Assembly: GCF_900100955.1 (NCBI RefSeq)
Contig: NZ_FNCC01000022.1
Span: 1 to 64,000 of the forward strand
From: Lentzea fradiae
Lineage (GTDB): Bacteria > Actinomycetota > Actinomycetes > Mycobacteriales > Pseudonocardiaceae
Reading direction: 5' to 3'
Length of the DNA stretch: 64,000 nucleotides
Of this stretch, positions 26,344 through 36,511 are shown one piece after another (position 1 is the stretch's first letter; every line of letters starts with the position of its first letter). Position numbers and translations under genes: made by a program. Below the pieces are notes generated by a model. The model made no database searches, was not told the DNA's origin, and was given only the letters and a program-made list of their open reading frames with translations.

Positions 26344-27114
26344 TCACCAGCGGCGGTTCGCCACCTGCACGCCGAGCCACGCCGCGTGCCTGGCCGCCGT
26401 CGCGGCCGAGCTGACGCCGATCCGCTTCGCCACGGCCTGCTTGCTGCGGTACAGCAGCTTCGTGGCCGGACCGAGCAGGCCGCCGCGCGAGTACTGCGTG
26501 GGGTGCACGCGGTAGCCGAGCAGCTCCTCGCCGATCACGTCGCCGTCGGCCTTGGCGAGCAGCCGCAGCCACAGGTCGTAGTCCTCCAGCCGGACCAGGC
26601 GCGGGTCGAAGCCGCCGACGTCGGTGGCGAGCTGCTTGCGGACCACGATCGTCGACGTGATCAGCGGGTTGAACAGCAGCATCGTGCGGGCGAGCTCGGC
26701 GCGGCCGGTGACGGAGTGCAGCTCGCCGACCTCGGCGCCGTCCGGGTCGATCTTGTGCGCCCACGCGCCGACCAGGCCCAGGTCCGGCTGCTCGGTGAGC
26801 ACCTGGACCTGCCGGGCGAGGCGGTCGGGGGTGCAGAGGTCGTCCGCGTCGAGGAACGCCACCAGGTCGTGCTTGGCCGACTCCAGGCCGATGTTGCGGC
26901 CGACGGCGGGACCGCTGCGCGGCGCGGGCGTCAGGTGCACCTGGACGCGGTCGCCGAGCACCTCGGCCGCGGCGCGGTTCTGCTCGCACTCGCCGTCGAG
27001 GACCAGCACGACCTCCCACTCCTCGTGGGTCTGCGCGGCCACCGAACGCAGCGTCTCCTCGAGGAACGAGTTCGCGGGCGCACTGGGAATCACCACGGAG
27101 ACGGGCGAAGTCAT
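26344..27114 (-). CDS. GT2 family glycosyltransferase
   Basis: A 256-residue GT-A enzyme. The N-terminus SVVIPSAPANSFLEETLRSV is a classical GT2 opening, and VAFLDADDLCTPDRL (about 88-102) is the DxD metal-binding motif. GGFDPRLVRLEDYDLWLRL (about 164-182) provides the ED catalytic-base region. It probably transfers a nucleotide-activated sugar to a membrane-linked acceptor within the surrounding glycan region. ATG 27114 is the natural start. It is divergent from the flippase gene. Confidence 0.88.
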   Translation of the reverse strand: MTSPVSVVIPSAPANSFLEETLRSVAAQTHEEWEVVLVLDGECEQNRAAAEVLGDRVQVHLTPAPRSGPAVGRNIGLESAKHDLVAFLDADDLCTPDRLARQVQVLTEQPDLGLVGAWAHKIDPDGAEVGELHSVTGRAELARTMLLFNPLITSTIVVRKQLATDVGGFDPRLVRLEDYDLWLRLLAKADGDVIGEELLGYRVHPTQYSRGGLLGPATKLLYRSKQAVAKRIGVSSAATAARHAAWLGVQVANRRW

Positions 27115-27166
27115 GGTCGTACAGTAGGGGAGCCTCCCCATCCGTCCGAGAGGGCCTTCCACCACC

Positions 27167-28441
27167 GTGACCACGGCAGCTCCCACCCCGTCCGGACAGA
27201 CGCGGCTCGGCGCGCTCAAGCGCGTGGTCGCGACGGGGGTCTCCCAGTCCGCGGTCGCACTCGACCAGCTCGTGTTCAGCGCGATCACCTTCGCCGTGCA
27301 GCTGGTCGCCGCGCCCGTGTCGACCGACGCCGAGTTCGGCGTGTTCTCGCTGATCGCGATCGTGCAGATCGGGCAGTGGTACCTCGGCCGCGCGATCGGC
27401 GCGGAGCCGTTGCTGGTCGCGAAGACGGTGGGCACGAACGACACGCGGGGCGTGCGCGGTGCCGCCGCGGCGTCGTTGCTGGTGGGTGTGGCGATCGGCG
27501 TGGGCTGCCTGGTCGTCGCGCTGTTCGTCGGCGGGCCCGCGCGCACGTTGCTGCTGATCCAGGCGTTCGCGTCGCCGTTCACGGCGGTGCTGGACCACTC
27601 GCGGTACGTCAACTACGCGAAGCAGAAGCCGATGCGCGCCCTGTTCACGGACGCGGCGTGGCTGGTGCTGTTCCTCGCGGCGGTGGGCACGGCGATCCTG
27701 GTCGGCGAGCTGAACGCGTCGGGCACCTACCTGCTGTGGGCGCTGGCCTGCGTGCCGCTGACGCTGGTCGCGGTGGCGCTGACGGGCACGCCGTTCTCGT
27801 TCGGCGCGGTGAAGGACTGGGTGCGGTCCCGGCGCGACCTGCTGCCCGGCTTCCTGATCGACGCCGTCTACCTGACGGCGGGCACCTGGGCGACGTTCGG
27901 CGTGACGGCCGTCGTCACCGGTCTCGACGGGCTGGGCCTGCTGCGCAAGGCGCTCGTGCCGGTCACCGCGCTGACCGTGCTGTTCATCGGCATCAGCAAC
28001 TCGCTGCTCGCGCACCTCGCCGGCCGCACGCCGCGCGAGGTCGTCCGCGCCCCGATGCTGGTCTCCGGCGCCGCGGCGGCCGTGAGCGCGCTGGCCGCGC
28101 TGCTCACGCTGCTCGCACCGGCGGGCTTCATGACGACCGCGCTGGGCACGCCGTGGGAGGGCCTGCGGCCGGTCGTGCTGCTGCTGCTCGTGTACGCGTT
28201 CCTGCTGGCCACCGCCCAGACGGCGATGGTGGCGGCCAAGGCGAGCGGCCGGGCGTGGCTCGGGCCGCGGGTGCGCACCGTGCAGTTCGTGACGGAGCTG
28301 GTGCTGGTGGCCTCTCTCGGCCTCTGGCTGGGCGTCGCCGGTGTCGCGCTGGGCATGACGATCGCGTGGCTGGTGGCGGCGGCGCTGGCGTGGGGCGGCG
28401 TGCTGCGGCACGGCGACCAGGCCGCGGCCACGACCGGGTGA
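27167..28441 (+). CDS. Polysaccharide flippase-like membrane protein (Wzx/MATE-like)
   Basis: A 424-residue protein with about twelve helices and only short loops, in the style of the MOP flippase superfamily (Wzx). The sequence opens with a short polar N-terminus, then GVSQSAVALDQLVFSAITF. No soluble domain is present. Surrounded by glycosyltransferases, it is a candidate for flipping lipid-linked sugars, separate from the Wzm/Wzt exporter. The family call is based on topology and context rather than strong motifs. Confidence 0.7.
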   Translation: MTTAAPTPSGQTRLGALKRVVATGVSQSAVALDQLVFSAITFAVQLVAAPVSTDAEFGVFSLIAIVQIGQWYLGRAIGAEPLLVAKTVGTNDTRGVRGAAAASLLVGVAIGVGCLVVALFVGGPARTLLLIQAFASPFTAVLDHSRYVNYAKQKPMRALFTDAAWLVLFLAAVGTAILVGELNASGTYLLWALACVPLTLVAVALTGTPFSFGAVKDWVRSRRDLLPGFLIDAVYLTAGTWATFGVTAVVTGLDGLGLLRKALVPVTALTVLFIGISNSLLAHLAGRTPREVVRAPMLVSGAAAAVSALAALLTLLAPAGFMTTALGTPWEGLRPVVLLLLVYAFLLATAQTAMVAAKASGRAWLGPRVRTVQFVTELVLVASLGLWLGVAGVALGMTIAWLVAAALAWGGVLRHGDQAAATTG

Positions 28442-28463
28442 CCGGGCGGCTAGGGTCTGCGCC

Positions 28464-29600
28464 GTGCACCTGGTCGACATGCCGGCCTTCTACCCGCCGC
28501 ACAAGGGCGGCGTGGAGGCTTACGCCCACGAACTGCACCGCCGCCTCCTCGAGGCGAACCCGGACCTGAGGATCACGGTCTTCACCTCCGCCATCGGCGC
28601 GCCCGCGGGCACCGAGCACCTCGGTGACCGGTGGAAGGTCGTGCGCTGGCCGGGGTTCGAGATCATCTCGCACTACCCGCTGCCCAACCCCGGCTTCACG
28701 AAGCGGCTGCGCGCCGAGTGCGGCCCGGACACGGTCCTGATGACGCACACGCGGTTCTACTGGCCGCACGTGTGGGCGTCGCTGTTCGCCAAGCGCGCCA
28801 AGCTGCGGCGCCTGCACGTCGAGCACGGCTCCAGCCCGGTGCAGAGCGGCAACGCGTTCGTGCGCTTCGTGGCGTGGCTGGTGGACGCCCTGACCAGCCA
28901 GCCGGTGCTGCGCTGGGCCGACGCGATCGTGTCGGTCTCCGGGTCGGCGGGGAAGTTCGTGAAGGACCTCTCCGGCCGGGACGCGAAGGTGCTGCACCGG
29001 GGCATCGAGCTGCCGGACGACCTGGTCGCGCGGCCGGTCGAGGAGCCGCCGACGGCCGTCTTCGTCGGCAGGCTGATCAACGGCAAGGGCGTCGCGGACC
29101 TGCTCAACGCGACCGCCGAGGTGCACCGCCGGGGTCTTCCGCTGCGGCTGCGGCTGCTCGGTGACGGCCCGAACGCGGCGGAGCTGCGCGCGCTCGCGAA
29201 GTCGCTCGGCCTCGACGAGTTCGTCGAGTTCACCGGCGCCGTCGACCACGACACGGCGCTCGCCGAGATGGCGCGCGGCACGCTGTTCGTGAACCCGAGC
29301 TGGACCGAGGGCCTGCCGACCACGGTGCTGGAGGCGGCGGCGATCGGCTGCACCGTCGTGGCCACCGACGTCGGCGGCACCGCGGAGATCATCACCGACG
29401 GCGTCACGGGCAGGCTCGTGCCCGCGCGGGACGTCCCGGCGCTCGCGAACGCGCTCGAAGCCGCGGTGCGCGACCCGGAGCGGGCGGCGAAGGCCGCCAA
29501 GCTCGGCGAGATCACCAGGCAGAACTTCAGCTGGGACGCGGCCGTCGCCGAGTTCACCGGTTTGCTGGCTGGCGGCGGCGCCGCGAAGCGCTCGCGCTAG
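28464..29600 (+). CDS. GT4 family glycosyltransferase
   Basis: A 378-residue GT-B enzyme. The acceptor-side N-terminus YPPHKGGVEAYAHELHRRL (about 10-28) is the usual GT4 opening. The second Rossmann half begins with AVFVGRLINGKGVADLL (about 196-212). NPSWTEGLPTTVLEAAAIGC (about 277-296) holds the E-x7-E donor-site motif. The substrate is unknown. GTG 28464 starts 22 nt after the flippase stop, indicating a common operon. Confidence 0.9.
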   Translation: MHLVDMPAFYPPHKGGVEAYAHELHRRLLEANPDLRITVFTSAIGAPAGTEHLGDRWKVVRWPGFEIISHYPLPNPGFTKRLRAECGPDTVLMTHTRFYWPHVWASLFAKRAKLRRLHVEHGSSPVQSGNAFVRFVAWLVDALTSQPVLRWADAIVSVSGSAGKFVKDLSGRDAKVLHRGIELPDDLVARPVEEPPTAVFVGRLINGKGVADLLNATAEVHRRGLPLRLRLLGDGPNAAELRALAKSLGLDEFVEFTGAVDHDTALAEMARGTLFVNPSWTEGLPTTVLEAAAIGCTVVATDVGGTAEIITDGVTGRLVPARDVPALANALEAAVRDPERAAKAAKLGEITRQNFSWDAAVAEFTGLLAGGGAAKRSR

Positions 29601-29645
29601 CCTTGTCCTCGTTCCCCCTCGACATTCACTTGCCTGGAGGCACCA

Positions 29646-30335
29646 GTGGCGGACCAGTCTGACGTCTGGCTGGTCGTACCGGTCTACAACGAGGCACAGG
29701 TGATCGCCGACGTCGTGCGCCACGCGCTGGAGACGTTCCCGAACATCGTGTGCGTCGACGACGGTAGCCGGGACGGTTCGGCCGACGCCATCCGCACGTC
29801 GGGTGCGCACCTGGTCCAGCACCCGGTGAACCTCGGCCAGGGTGCGGCGCTGCAGACCGGTGTCGAGTACGCGCGCAGCCAGCCGGGCGCCGAGTACTTC
29901 GTGACCTTCGACGCCGACGGCCAGCACCAGGTCCACGACGTGCTGAAGATGCTCGAACGCCTGCGCGCGGAGCCGTACGACATCATCGTCGGCACCCGGT
30001 TCAAGGGCGACGACTCGCACATCCCGCTGATCAAGCGCGTCGTGCTGAAGACGGTCGTCGCGATCAGCCCGCGGCTGCGCAAGCTGAAGCTGTCCGACGC
30101 GCACAACGGCCTGCGGGTGTTCAACAAGAAGGTGGCCGACGAGATGGCCATCACCCTCAACGGCATGGGCCACGCGTCCGAGATCGTCGAGATGATCGCC
30201 CGCAAGGACTGGCGGGTCACCGAGGAGCAGGTGGAGATCCTCTACACCGAGTACTCGATGTCGAAGGGCCAGTCGCTCATCAACGGCGTCAACATCCTGT
30301 TCGACTCCGCTCTCAAGACCAGTTCGAGGCGCTGA
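29646..30335 (+). CDS. GT2 family glycosyltransferase, polyprenyl-phosphate sugar synthase-like
   Basis: A 229-residue enzyme of the dolichol-phosphate-mannose synthase-like GT2 group. VVPVYNEAQVIADVV opens the fold, VDDGSRDGSADAI follows, and FDADGQH (about 88-94) is the DxD motif. Its short C-terminus lacks membrane helices. The next gene encodes a DUF2304 membrane protein 2 nt downstream. This GT2-DUF2304 pairing is recurrent in actinobacteria and suggests that the membrane partner anchors or serves the transferase. A GGAGG site precedes the GTG start. Confidence 0.9.
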   Translation: MADQSDVWLVVPVYNEAQVIADVVRHALETFPNIVCVDDGSRDGSADAIRTSGAHLVQHPVNLGQGAALQTGVEYARSQPGAEYFVTFDADGQHQVHDVLKMLERLRAEPYDIIVGTRFKGDDSHIPLIKRVVLKTVVAISPRLRKLKLSDAHNGLRVFNKKVADEMAITLNGMGHASEIVEMIARKDWRVTEEQVEILYTEYSMSKGQSLINGVNILFDSALKTSSRR

Positions 30336-30337
30336 CC

Positions 30338-30697
30338 ATGCTGATCCAGTTCCTGCTCATCATCGCGGTCGTCCTGCTGCTCGTGCTGTTCCTGCGCCAC
30401 CACGGCACGACGAAGACCGCGGCCGGAGTCAAGATCGGCTTCGTGCTCTTCATGGTCCTGGGCGCCGTCGCGGTGATCAGGCCGCAGTGGGTGTCGATGA
30501 TCGCCGAGGTCGTCGGCGTCGGCCGCGGCACCGACCTCATGCTGTACGGGCTGATCGTCGCGTTCGGCTTCGCGACGATCAACACCTACCTGCGCTTCAA
30601 GGAGCTGGAGCTGCGGTACGCGCGGCTCGCCAGGGCGATCGCGATCCGCAGCGCCGAGACGCCGGCGGCGACGGACCCCGAGAAGTCCGCCGCCTGA
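30338..30697 (+). CDS. DUF2304 membrane protein
   Basis: A 119-residue protein with three transmembrane segments (about 2-18, 30-47 and 66-84). A cytoplasmic helix follows with the conserved RFKELELRYARLARAIAIR heptad-like pattern. DUF2304 proteins typically follow DPM1-like glycosyltransferases, as here, and their function is undefined. It lies 2 nt after the GT2 gene, so translation is probably coupled. It converges with the epimerase gene. Confidence 0.85.
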   Translation: MLIQFLLIIAVVLLLVLFLRHHGTTKTAAGVKIGFVLFMVLGAVAVIRPQWVSMIAEVVGVGRGTDLMLYGLIVAFGFATINTYLRFKELELRYARLARAIAIRSAETPAATDPEKSAA

Positions 30698-30716
30698 CCG
30701 TTCGTCACGCGGTCCG

Positions 30717-31673
<957 letters not shown>

Positions 31674-31705
31674 TCAGCCGGGTTTGCGCACAGGGTATCC
31701 AGGGC

Positions 31706-32509
31706 TCAGAACCACCGTTCCAGCACCATGGCGACGCCGTCCTCGGCGTTCGGGCCGGTGACCTCGTCCGCGGCGGCCTTGGCGGCCTCGTGGCCGTTGG
31801 CCATCGCCACGCCGTGCCCGGCCCACCGCAGCATCTCGACGTCGTTGGGCATGTCGCCGAACGCGATGACGTGCTCGGGCGCGACGCCGAACCGTTCCGC
31901 GACGTCCGCGAGGCCGGACGCCTTCGTGACGCCGTGCACGGACATCTCGATCAGGCCGCTGTTCGTGGAGAACGTGAGGTCCACCTCGCCGCGCAGCACC
32001 TCGTTGATCGCGGACGCCATCTCCGCGCTGGTCATGCCGCTGTGCCTGACCAGCAGCTTCGTGGCGGGACGGCCGAGCGTCTCGGCGCGGGTGAGGCCGC
32101 TGTGCGGGCCCTCCGGCCAGGGGTGGGTGTAGCTCAGCTCGGCGACGAACGTCAGCTCGTCCCGGGGCGTGCCGACCAGTTCGACGGCGTACGTGCAGTC
32201 GTCCAGGACGCTGTCGACGGCGGCCGCGATGTCGTTCAGCTGCACCGGGCTGAGGGTGCGGGCCCAGACGATCTCGTCGCGGCCGATGTCGTAGAGGACC
32301 GCGCCGTTCGCGCACACGGCGAGCCCGTCGAGTCCGGCCTCCGCGGCGATGCGCGGAATCCAGCGCGGCGGCCGTCCCGTGGCCAGCACGAACGGCACGT
32401 CCGCGGCGAGCACGCGGGAGACGACCTCCGCGGTGCGGGGGCTCACGGACTCCAGCGGGGTGAGCAGGGTTCCGTCGACGTCGGAGGCGACCAGGCGAGG
32501 TTGTTCCAC
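31706..32509 (-). CDS. Cof-type HAD phosphatase
   Basis: A 267-residue HAD-superfamily hydrolase. Motif I is SDVDGTLL (about 8-15), motif II the Thr in LATGRPPRW (about 42-50), motif III a lysine in the cap-following region, and motif IV is AFGDMPNDVEML (about 216-227). A C2-type cap lies between. It corresponds in family to M. tuberculosis Rv3813c. Cof proteins dephosphorylate sugar phosphates, FMN or other small phosphates; the substrate is not predictable here. The start is GTG 32509. Confidence 0.9.
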   Translation of the reverse strand: MEQPRLVASDVDGTLLTPLESVSPRTAEVVSRVLAADVPFVLATGRPPRWIPRIAAEAGLDGLAVCANGAVLYDIGRDEIVWARTLSPVQLNDIAAAVDSVLDDCTYAVELVGTPRDELTFVAELSYTHPWPEGPHSGLTRAETLGRPATKLLVRHSGMTSAEMASAINEVLRGEVDLTFSTNSGLIEMSVHGVTKASGLADVAERFGVAPEHVIAFGDMPNDVEMLRWAGHGVAMANGHEAAKAAADEVTGPNAEDGVAMVLERWF

Positions 32510-32580
32510 ACCGCCATCTTGCCTCGTCGGTAACCTGAGCCAAGTTCGTCGCGGGCTGAACCGCTGGCTACGGTACGTCG

Positions 32581-33462
32581 GTGCGCGCTGGAATCGTGAT
32601 TCTCCCGGAACACCGATGGTGGATCGCCGAACCCAAGTGGCGCGCGGCCGAGGAGTACGGCTTCCACCACGCGTGGACCTACGACCACCTCGGCTGGCGC
32701 ACGCTGGTGGACGGCCCCTGGTTCGGAGCGGTCCCGACGCTGACGGCGGCGGCGCTCGTCACCTCCCGCATCCGGCTCGGCACGTTCGTCGCGAGCCCGA
32801 ACTTCCGCCACCCCGTGCCGTTCGCGCGGGACGTGCTGACGGTCGACGACGTCTCCGACGGGCGGTTCACGCTCGGCGTCGGCGCAGGTGGGGCGGGGTA
32901 CGACACGGTGGTGACCGGCGCGAAGCCGTTGCTGCCGGGCGACAGGACCGCGCGGTTCGGCGAGTTCGTCGAGCTGCTCGACCAGTTGCTGGTCCGCGAC
33001 CGCACGACGTGGGAGGGCCGGTTCTACTCGGCCGACGAGGCCCGCAGCGCGCCCGGCTGCGTGCAGCGGCCGCGGGTGCCGTTCGTGGTGGCGGCGAACG
33101 GCCCGAAGGCGATGGCGATCGCGGCGCGGTTCGGCCAGGGCTGGATCACCACGGGACCGGAGACCGAGGACCACGAGACGTGGTGGCGCGGCGTGGCGGA
33201 GATCTCCGAGCGGTTCACCGAGACGCTCGACACCCAGGGCCGCACGACGCGCGTGAACCGGTACCTCAACCTCGACTCGGCGCCGGTCTACTCGCTGTCC
33301 AGCGTGGAGTGCTTCGTCGACGCCGTGGGCAGGGCGGCCGAGCTGGGCTTCACCGACGTGGTGGCGCACTGGCCGCGGCACGACGGCGTGTACGCGGGCA
33401 GCGAGCAGGTCGTGGAGAACGTCGCGGCGGACGTTCTGCCGACCCTCGACCGGCAGCTGTAA
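32581..33462 (+). CDS. LLM-class flavin- or F420-dependent oxidoreductase
   Basis: A 293-residue luciferase-like (beta/alpha)8 protein. It shows AGIVILPEHRWW at the N-terminus, the strand segment RIRLGTFVASPNFRHPV and the family hallmark DVSDGRFTLGVGAGG (about 95-109). Members use FMN or F420 and reduce or oxygenate diverse compounds; the cofactor cannot be told from sequence by eye. It is 30 nt before lhgO in the same direction, which may be an operon without an evident functional link. Confidence 0.87.
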   Translation: MRAGIVILPEHRWWIAEPKWRAAEEYGFHHAWTYDHLGWRTLVDGPWFGAVPTLTAAALVTSRIRLGTFVASPNFRHPVPFARDVLTVDDVSDGRFTLGVGAGGAGYDTVVTGAKPLLPGDRTARFGEFVELLDQLLVRDRTTWEGRFYSADEARSAPGCVQRPRVPFVVAANGPKAMAIAARFGQGWITTGPETEDHETWWRGVAEISERFTETLDTQGRTTRVNRYLNLDSAPVYSLSSVECFVDAVGRAAELGFTDVVAHWPRHDGVYAGSEQVVENVAADVLPTLDRQL

Positions 33463-33492
33463 CGGCCGGGCGCTGAACTAGATTCCGTCATC

Positions 33493-34668
33493 GTGCGCTC
33501 TGTTGTGGTGATCGGTGGCGGAATCGTCGGGCTGGCCGTGGCCGCGGAACTGGCCGCGCGCGGCCTGCGCGTGACGGTGCTGGAGAAGGAGGGGCGCTGG
33601 GGCGCCCACCAGACCGGCCACAACTCGAACGTCGTGCACGCGGGCCTCTACTACAAGCCGGGCTCGTTGAAGGCGCGGATGTCCGTGGCGGGCAACGCGT
33701 CGATGGTGGCCTTCGCGCGGGAGCACGGCGTCCCGGTCGAGGTGTGCGGCAAGCTCGTCGTGGCGACGTCCGAGGAGGAGGTGCCGCGGCTGAAGGCGCT
33801 GGCCGAGCGCGCGGAGGCGAACGGCGTCCCGGCGAAGATGGTCTCCGCCGCCGAGGCGCTCGACCACGAGCCCGAGGTGGCGTGCGTGGCCGCGTTGCAC
33901 GTCGAAAGCACCGGCATCATCGACTACCCGGCCGTCTGCGCCGCTCTCGTGCGGCTGCTCGACGGCCACGACCTGCGGCTGCGCTCCCCCGCCCTGGCGA
34001 TCAGGACCTCCGGCGGCGCCGTCGAGGTCGCCACGCCGCAGGGGGTCGTGCGGGCCGACGCGCTGGTGAACTGCGCGGGCCTGCAGAGCGACCGGGTCGC
34101 CCGGCTCGCCGGGCTCTCGCCGCGGGCGAAGATCGTGCCGTTCCGCGGCGAGTACTACGAGCTCAAGCGCACCGAGCTGGTGCGCGGGCTGATCTACCCG
34201 GTGCCCGACCCGACGCTGCCGTTCCTCGGCGTGCACCTCACCCGGATGCTCGACGGCTCGGTGCACTGCGGCCCGAACGCGGTGCTCGCGCTGCGCCGCG
34301 AGGGCTACCGGTGGCGGGACGTGTCGCCGTCCGACGTCGCCGACATCGCCCGGTTCCCCGGCGCGTGGCGGCTGGCCCGCAAGTACGCGCGGACCGGCGT
34401 CGAGGAGGTGCTGCGCTCGCTCTCGCGCAAGCGCTTCGCCGCCTCGCTCGCCCGGCTCGTGCCCGCCGTGCGCGAGGACGACCTGGTGCGCGCGGAGAGC
34501 GGCGTGCGGGCCCAGGCGATGCTGCCGGACGGGTCGCTCGTCGACGACTTCCTGGTCGAGACCGCACCACGCCAGGTGCACGTGCTCAACGCGCCGTCAC
34601 CGGCGGCGACGGGCTCGCTGGAGATCGCGAAGCACGTCGCCGGCCAGGTGATCGCTAGCGGGGCGTGA
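33493..34668 (+). CDS. lhgO: L-2-hydroxyglutarate oxidase
   Basis: A 391-residue FAD-dependent oxidoreductase of the DAO family, LhgO type. It oxidises L-2-hydroxyglutarate to 2-oxoglutarate and passes electrons to the membrane quinone pool. [17 protein letters not shown] (about 4-20) binds FAD. The family-specific [20 protein letters not shown] (about 42-61) and the later FRGEYYELK and VHLTRMLDG are diagnostic. The GTG start lies next to the Rossmann fold. Its stop overlaps the convergent serS by 14 bp. Confidence 0.92.
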   Translation: MRSVVVIGGGIVGLAVAAELAARGLRVTVLEKEGRWGAHQTGHNSNVVHAGLYYKPGSLKARMSVAGNASMVAFAREHGVPVEVCGKLVVATSEEEVPRLKALAERAEANGVPAKMVSAAEALDHEPEVACVAALHVESTGIIDYPAVCAALVRLLDGHDLRLRSPALAIRTSGGAVEVATPQGVVRADALVNCAGLQSDRVARLAGLSPRAKIVPFRGEYYELKRTELVRGLIYPVPDPTLPFLGVHLTRMLDGSVHCGPNAVLALRREGYRWRDVSPSDVADIARFPGAWRLARKYARTGVEEVLRSLSRKRFAASLARLVPAVREDDLVRAESGVRAQAMLPDGSLVDDFLVETAPRQVHVLNAPSPAATGSLEIAKHVAGQVIASGA

Positions 34669-35905
34669 GGACGTCCGTGCCCATGAACGGCCGCAGCGCC
34701 TGCGGGACGGTGACCGACCCGTCGGCGTTCTGGTGGTTCTCCAGGATCGCGACGATCCACCTGGTCGTCGCGAGCGTGCCGTTCAGCGTGGCCGCGATCT
34801 GCGTCTTGCCGTTGTCGTCCCGGTAGCGGACGTTCAGGCGGCGGGCCTGGAACGTCGTGCAGTTGGACGTCGACGTCAGCTCGCGGTACTTCTGCTGGGT
34901 CGGCACCCACGCCTCGCAGTCGAACTTGCGGTGCGCCGACGTACCGAGGTCGCCCGTCGCCGTGTCGATGACCCGGTAGGGCACCTCGATCTTGGCGAGC
35001 ATCTCCTCTTCCCAGCCGAGCAGCCGGGCGTGCTCCGCCTCGGCGTCCTCCGGCTTGACGTAGGAGAACATCTCGACCTTGTTGAACTGGTGCACGCGGA
35101 TGATGCCGCGGGTGTCCTTGCCGTACGACCCGGCCTCGCGGCGGTAGCACGACGACCAGCCCGCGTACCGGCGTTCGCCGTCGAGGATCTCGTCCGCGTG
35201 GTAGCCCGCGAGCGGCACCTCCGACGTGCCGACCAGGTACAGGTCGTCGGCGGGCAGGTGGTAGATCTCGCTGGAGTGCGCGCCCAGGAAGCCGGTGCCC
35301 GCCATGATCTCCGGACGCACCAGCGTCGGCGTGATCATCAGCTCGAACCCGTTGGCCGTGGCCTGCGCCGCCGCCATGTTCAGCAGCGCGAGCTCCAGCT
35401 GCGCGCCGACGCCCTTGAGGAAGTAGAACCGCGAGCCGCCGACCTTGGCGCCGCGCTCCATGTCGATCGCGCCGAGCTTCGTGCCCAGGTCGAGGTGGTC
35501 CTGCGGCTCGAAGTCGAACCGACGCGGCTCACCGACGGTCTTGATGACGCGGTAGTCGTCCTCGCCGCCGACCGGGGCGTCCGGGTGCACCAGGTTCGGG
35601 ATCTTCGCGAGGAGCGCGTTGACCTCCTCGGCGGTGGCGTTCTGCTCGGCCTCGGCGGCCTTGACCTCGGCGGCCAGGTCCTTCGCCTTGACGAGCAGGG
35701 CGGCGCGCTCGTCGCCCTTGGCCTTGCCGACCTCCTTGCCGAGCACCTTCTGCTCGGCCCGCAGGGTGTCCGCGCGGGAGATGGCGCTGCGCCTGCGCTC
35801 GTCAGCGGACAGCAGGGAGTCGACGACACCCTCGTCCTCGCCGCGGGCACGCTGCGAAGCGCGCACGATCTCCGGGTTCTCGCGCAACACCTTGAGGTCA
35901 ATCAC
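34655..35905 (-). CDS. serS: Seryl-tRNA synthetase
   Basis: A 416-residue class II aminoacyl-tRNA synthetase. The N-terminal arm (about 1-105) is the two-helix coiled coil that binds the tRNA-Ser long arm. The catalytic domain follows, with motif 2 at about 255-275 ([15 protein letters not shown]) and motif 3 near 375-390 ([10 protein letters not shown]). GTG 35905 was chosen because it gives the canonical [11 protein letters not shown] start; an upstream GTG at 35926 would add seven residues. The neighbours septum-formation gene, zincin, phosphatase and pheA match the mycobacterial serS neighbourhood. Confidence 0.96.
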   Translation of the reverse strand: MIDLKVLRENPEIVRASQRARGEDEGVVDSLLSADERRRSAISRADTLRAEQKVLGKEVGKAKGDERAALLVKAKDLAAEVKAAEAEQNATAEEVNALLAKIPNLVHPDAPVGGEDDYRVIKTVGEPRRFDFEPQDHLDLGTKLGAIDMERGAKVGGSRFYFLKGVGAQLELALLNMAAAQATANGFELMITPTLVRPEIMAGTGFLGAHSSEIYHLPADDLYLVGTSEVPLAGYHADEILDGERRYAGWSSCYRREAGSYGKDTRGIIRVHQFNKVEMFSYVKPEDAEAEHARLLGWEEEMLAKIEVPYRVIDTATGDLGTSAHRKFDCEAWVPTQQKYRELTSTSNCTTFQARRLNVRYRDDNGKTQIAATLNGTLATTRWIVAILENHQNADGSVTVPQALRPFMGTDVLTPR

Positions 35906-35965
35906 CTGCAGAAGGGTAGTCCCCACCCCAACCGACCTTCACGCGGATATCCCGGTTCCCGCGGA

Positions 35966-36014
35966 CACGCGGGGGCCCCGCGTTCCCTGGCAGGAAACGC
36001 GGGGCCCCCGCGTG
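35966..36014. repeat. GC-rich palindromic repeat pair, locus A (also a strong hairpin)
   Basis: cacgcgggggccccgcgt (35966-35983) is the exact reverse complement of 35997-36014, with a 13-nt loop. Each arm is itself a near-palindrome. The same 17-bp core occurs twice more at 46367-46420 inside cydDC. Here it lies between the DUF350 gene and serS and can act as a terminator for the upstream operon. Confidence 0.8.
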
Positions 36015-36040
36015 ACTTCCACGAAGCGGAAAGCGCGGGT

Positions 36041-36490
36041 TTACCAGATCGCGAACGCCACCACGAGGCCGAGGGAGAAGTGCGCGGCGGCGACGACGAC
36101 GGAGGCCGGCGCGAACTCGTCCGACTCGATGATCGAACCGATGTCCAGGCGCGTCACCCACTCCAGCAGACGGACGGCCGCCACCTGCACGATGATGCCG
36201 ACGATGCCGTAGATCAACGAGGTGAGCAGGCCCTCGTCCAGCTTGCCGACGGCGCTGAGGATGGCGACGACCACGATGAACGCCATCGACACGAGGCCGG
36301 AGGCGGTCACGATCACGGCGTTCGGGGCCCCGTTGCGGACCAGGAGCGACAGCTTGCCCGGCGTCGTCCAGTCGATCGCGTAGAAGCCGAACACCATGAG
36401 GACCAGACCGACGACGGCGTACAGCGCGATCGCGCCGATGCCCCGGCCGATCGCCGAGCCGAAGCCGGGGTCCAACGCGAGCTCGTACAT
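36041..36490 (-). CDS. DUF350 membrane protein (YjfL-like)
   Basis: A 149-residue protein with four transmembrane helices: about 18-40, 58-82, 87-108 and 125-147. The family pattern is seen in GFYAIDWTTPGKL after helix 1 and in the conserved acidic/small residues of helices 3-4. YjfL proteins have no defined activity. The two upstream genes encode a YjfC-like ATP-grasp ligase and a DUF1190-type protein. In E. coli these three families also cluster (yjfL, yjfM, yjfC), which strengthens all three calls. AAGGGAA precedes the ATG. Confidence 0.88.
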   Translation of the reverse strand: MYELALDPGFGSAIGRGIGAIALYAVVGLVLMVFGFYAIDWTTPGKLSLLVRNGAPNAVIVTASGLVSMAFIVVVAILSAVGKLDEGLLTSLIYGIVGIIVQVAAVRLLEWVTRLDIGSIIESDEFAPASVVVAAAHFSLGLVVAFAIW

Positions 36491-36511
36491 GTGCTGTTCC
36501 CTTTCGGAGTC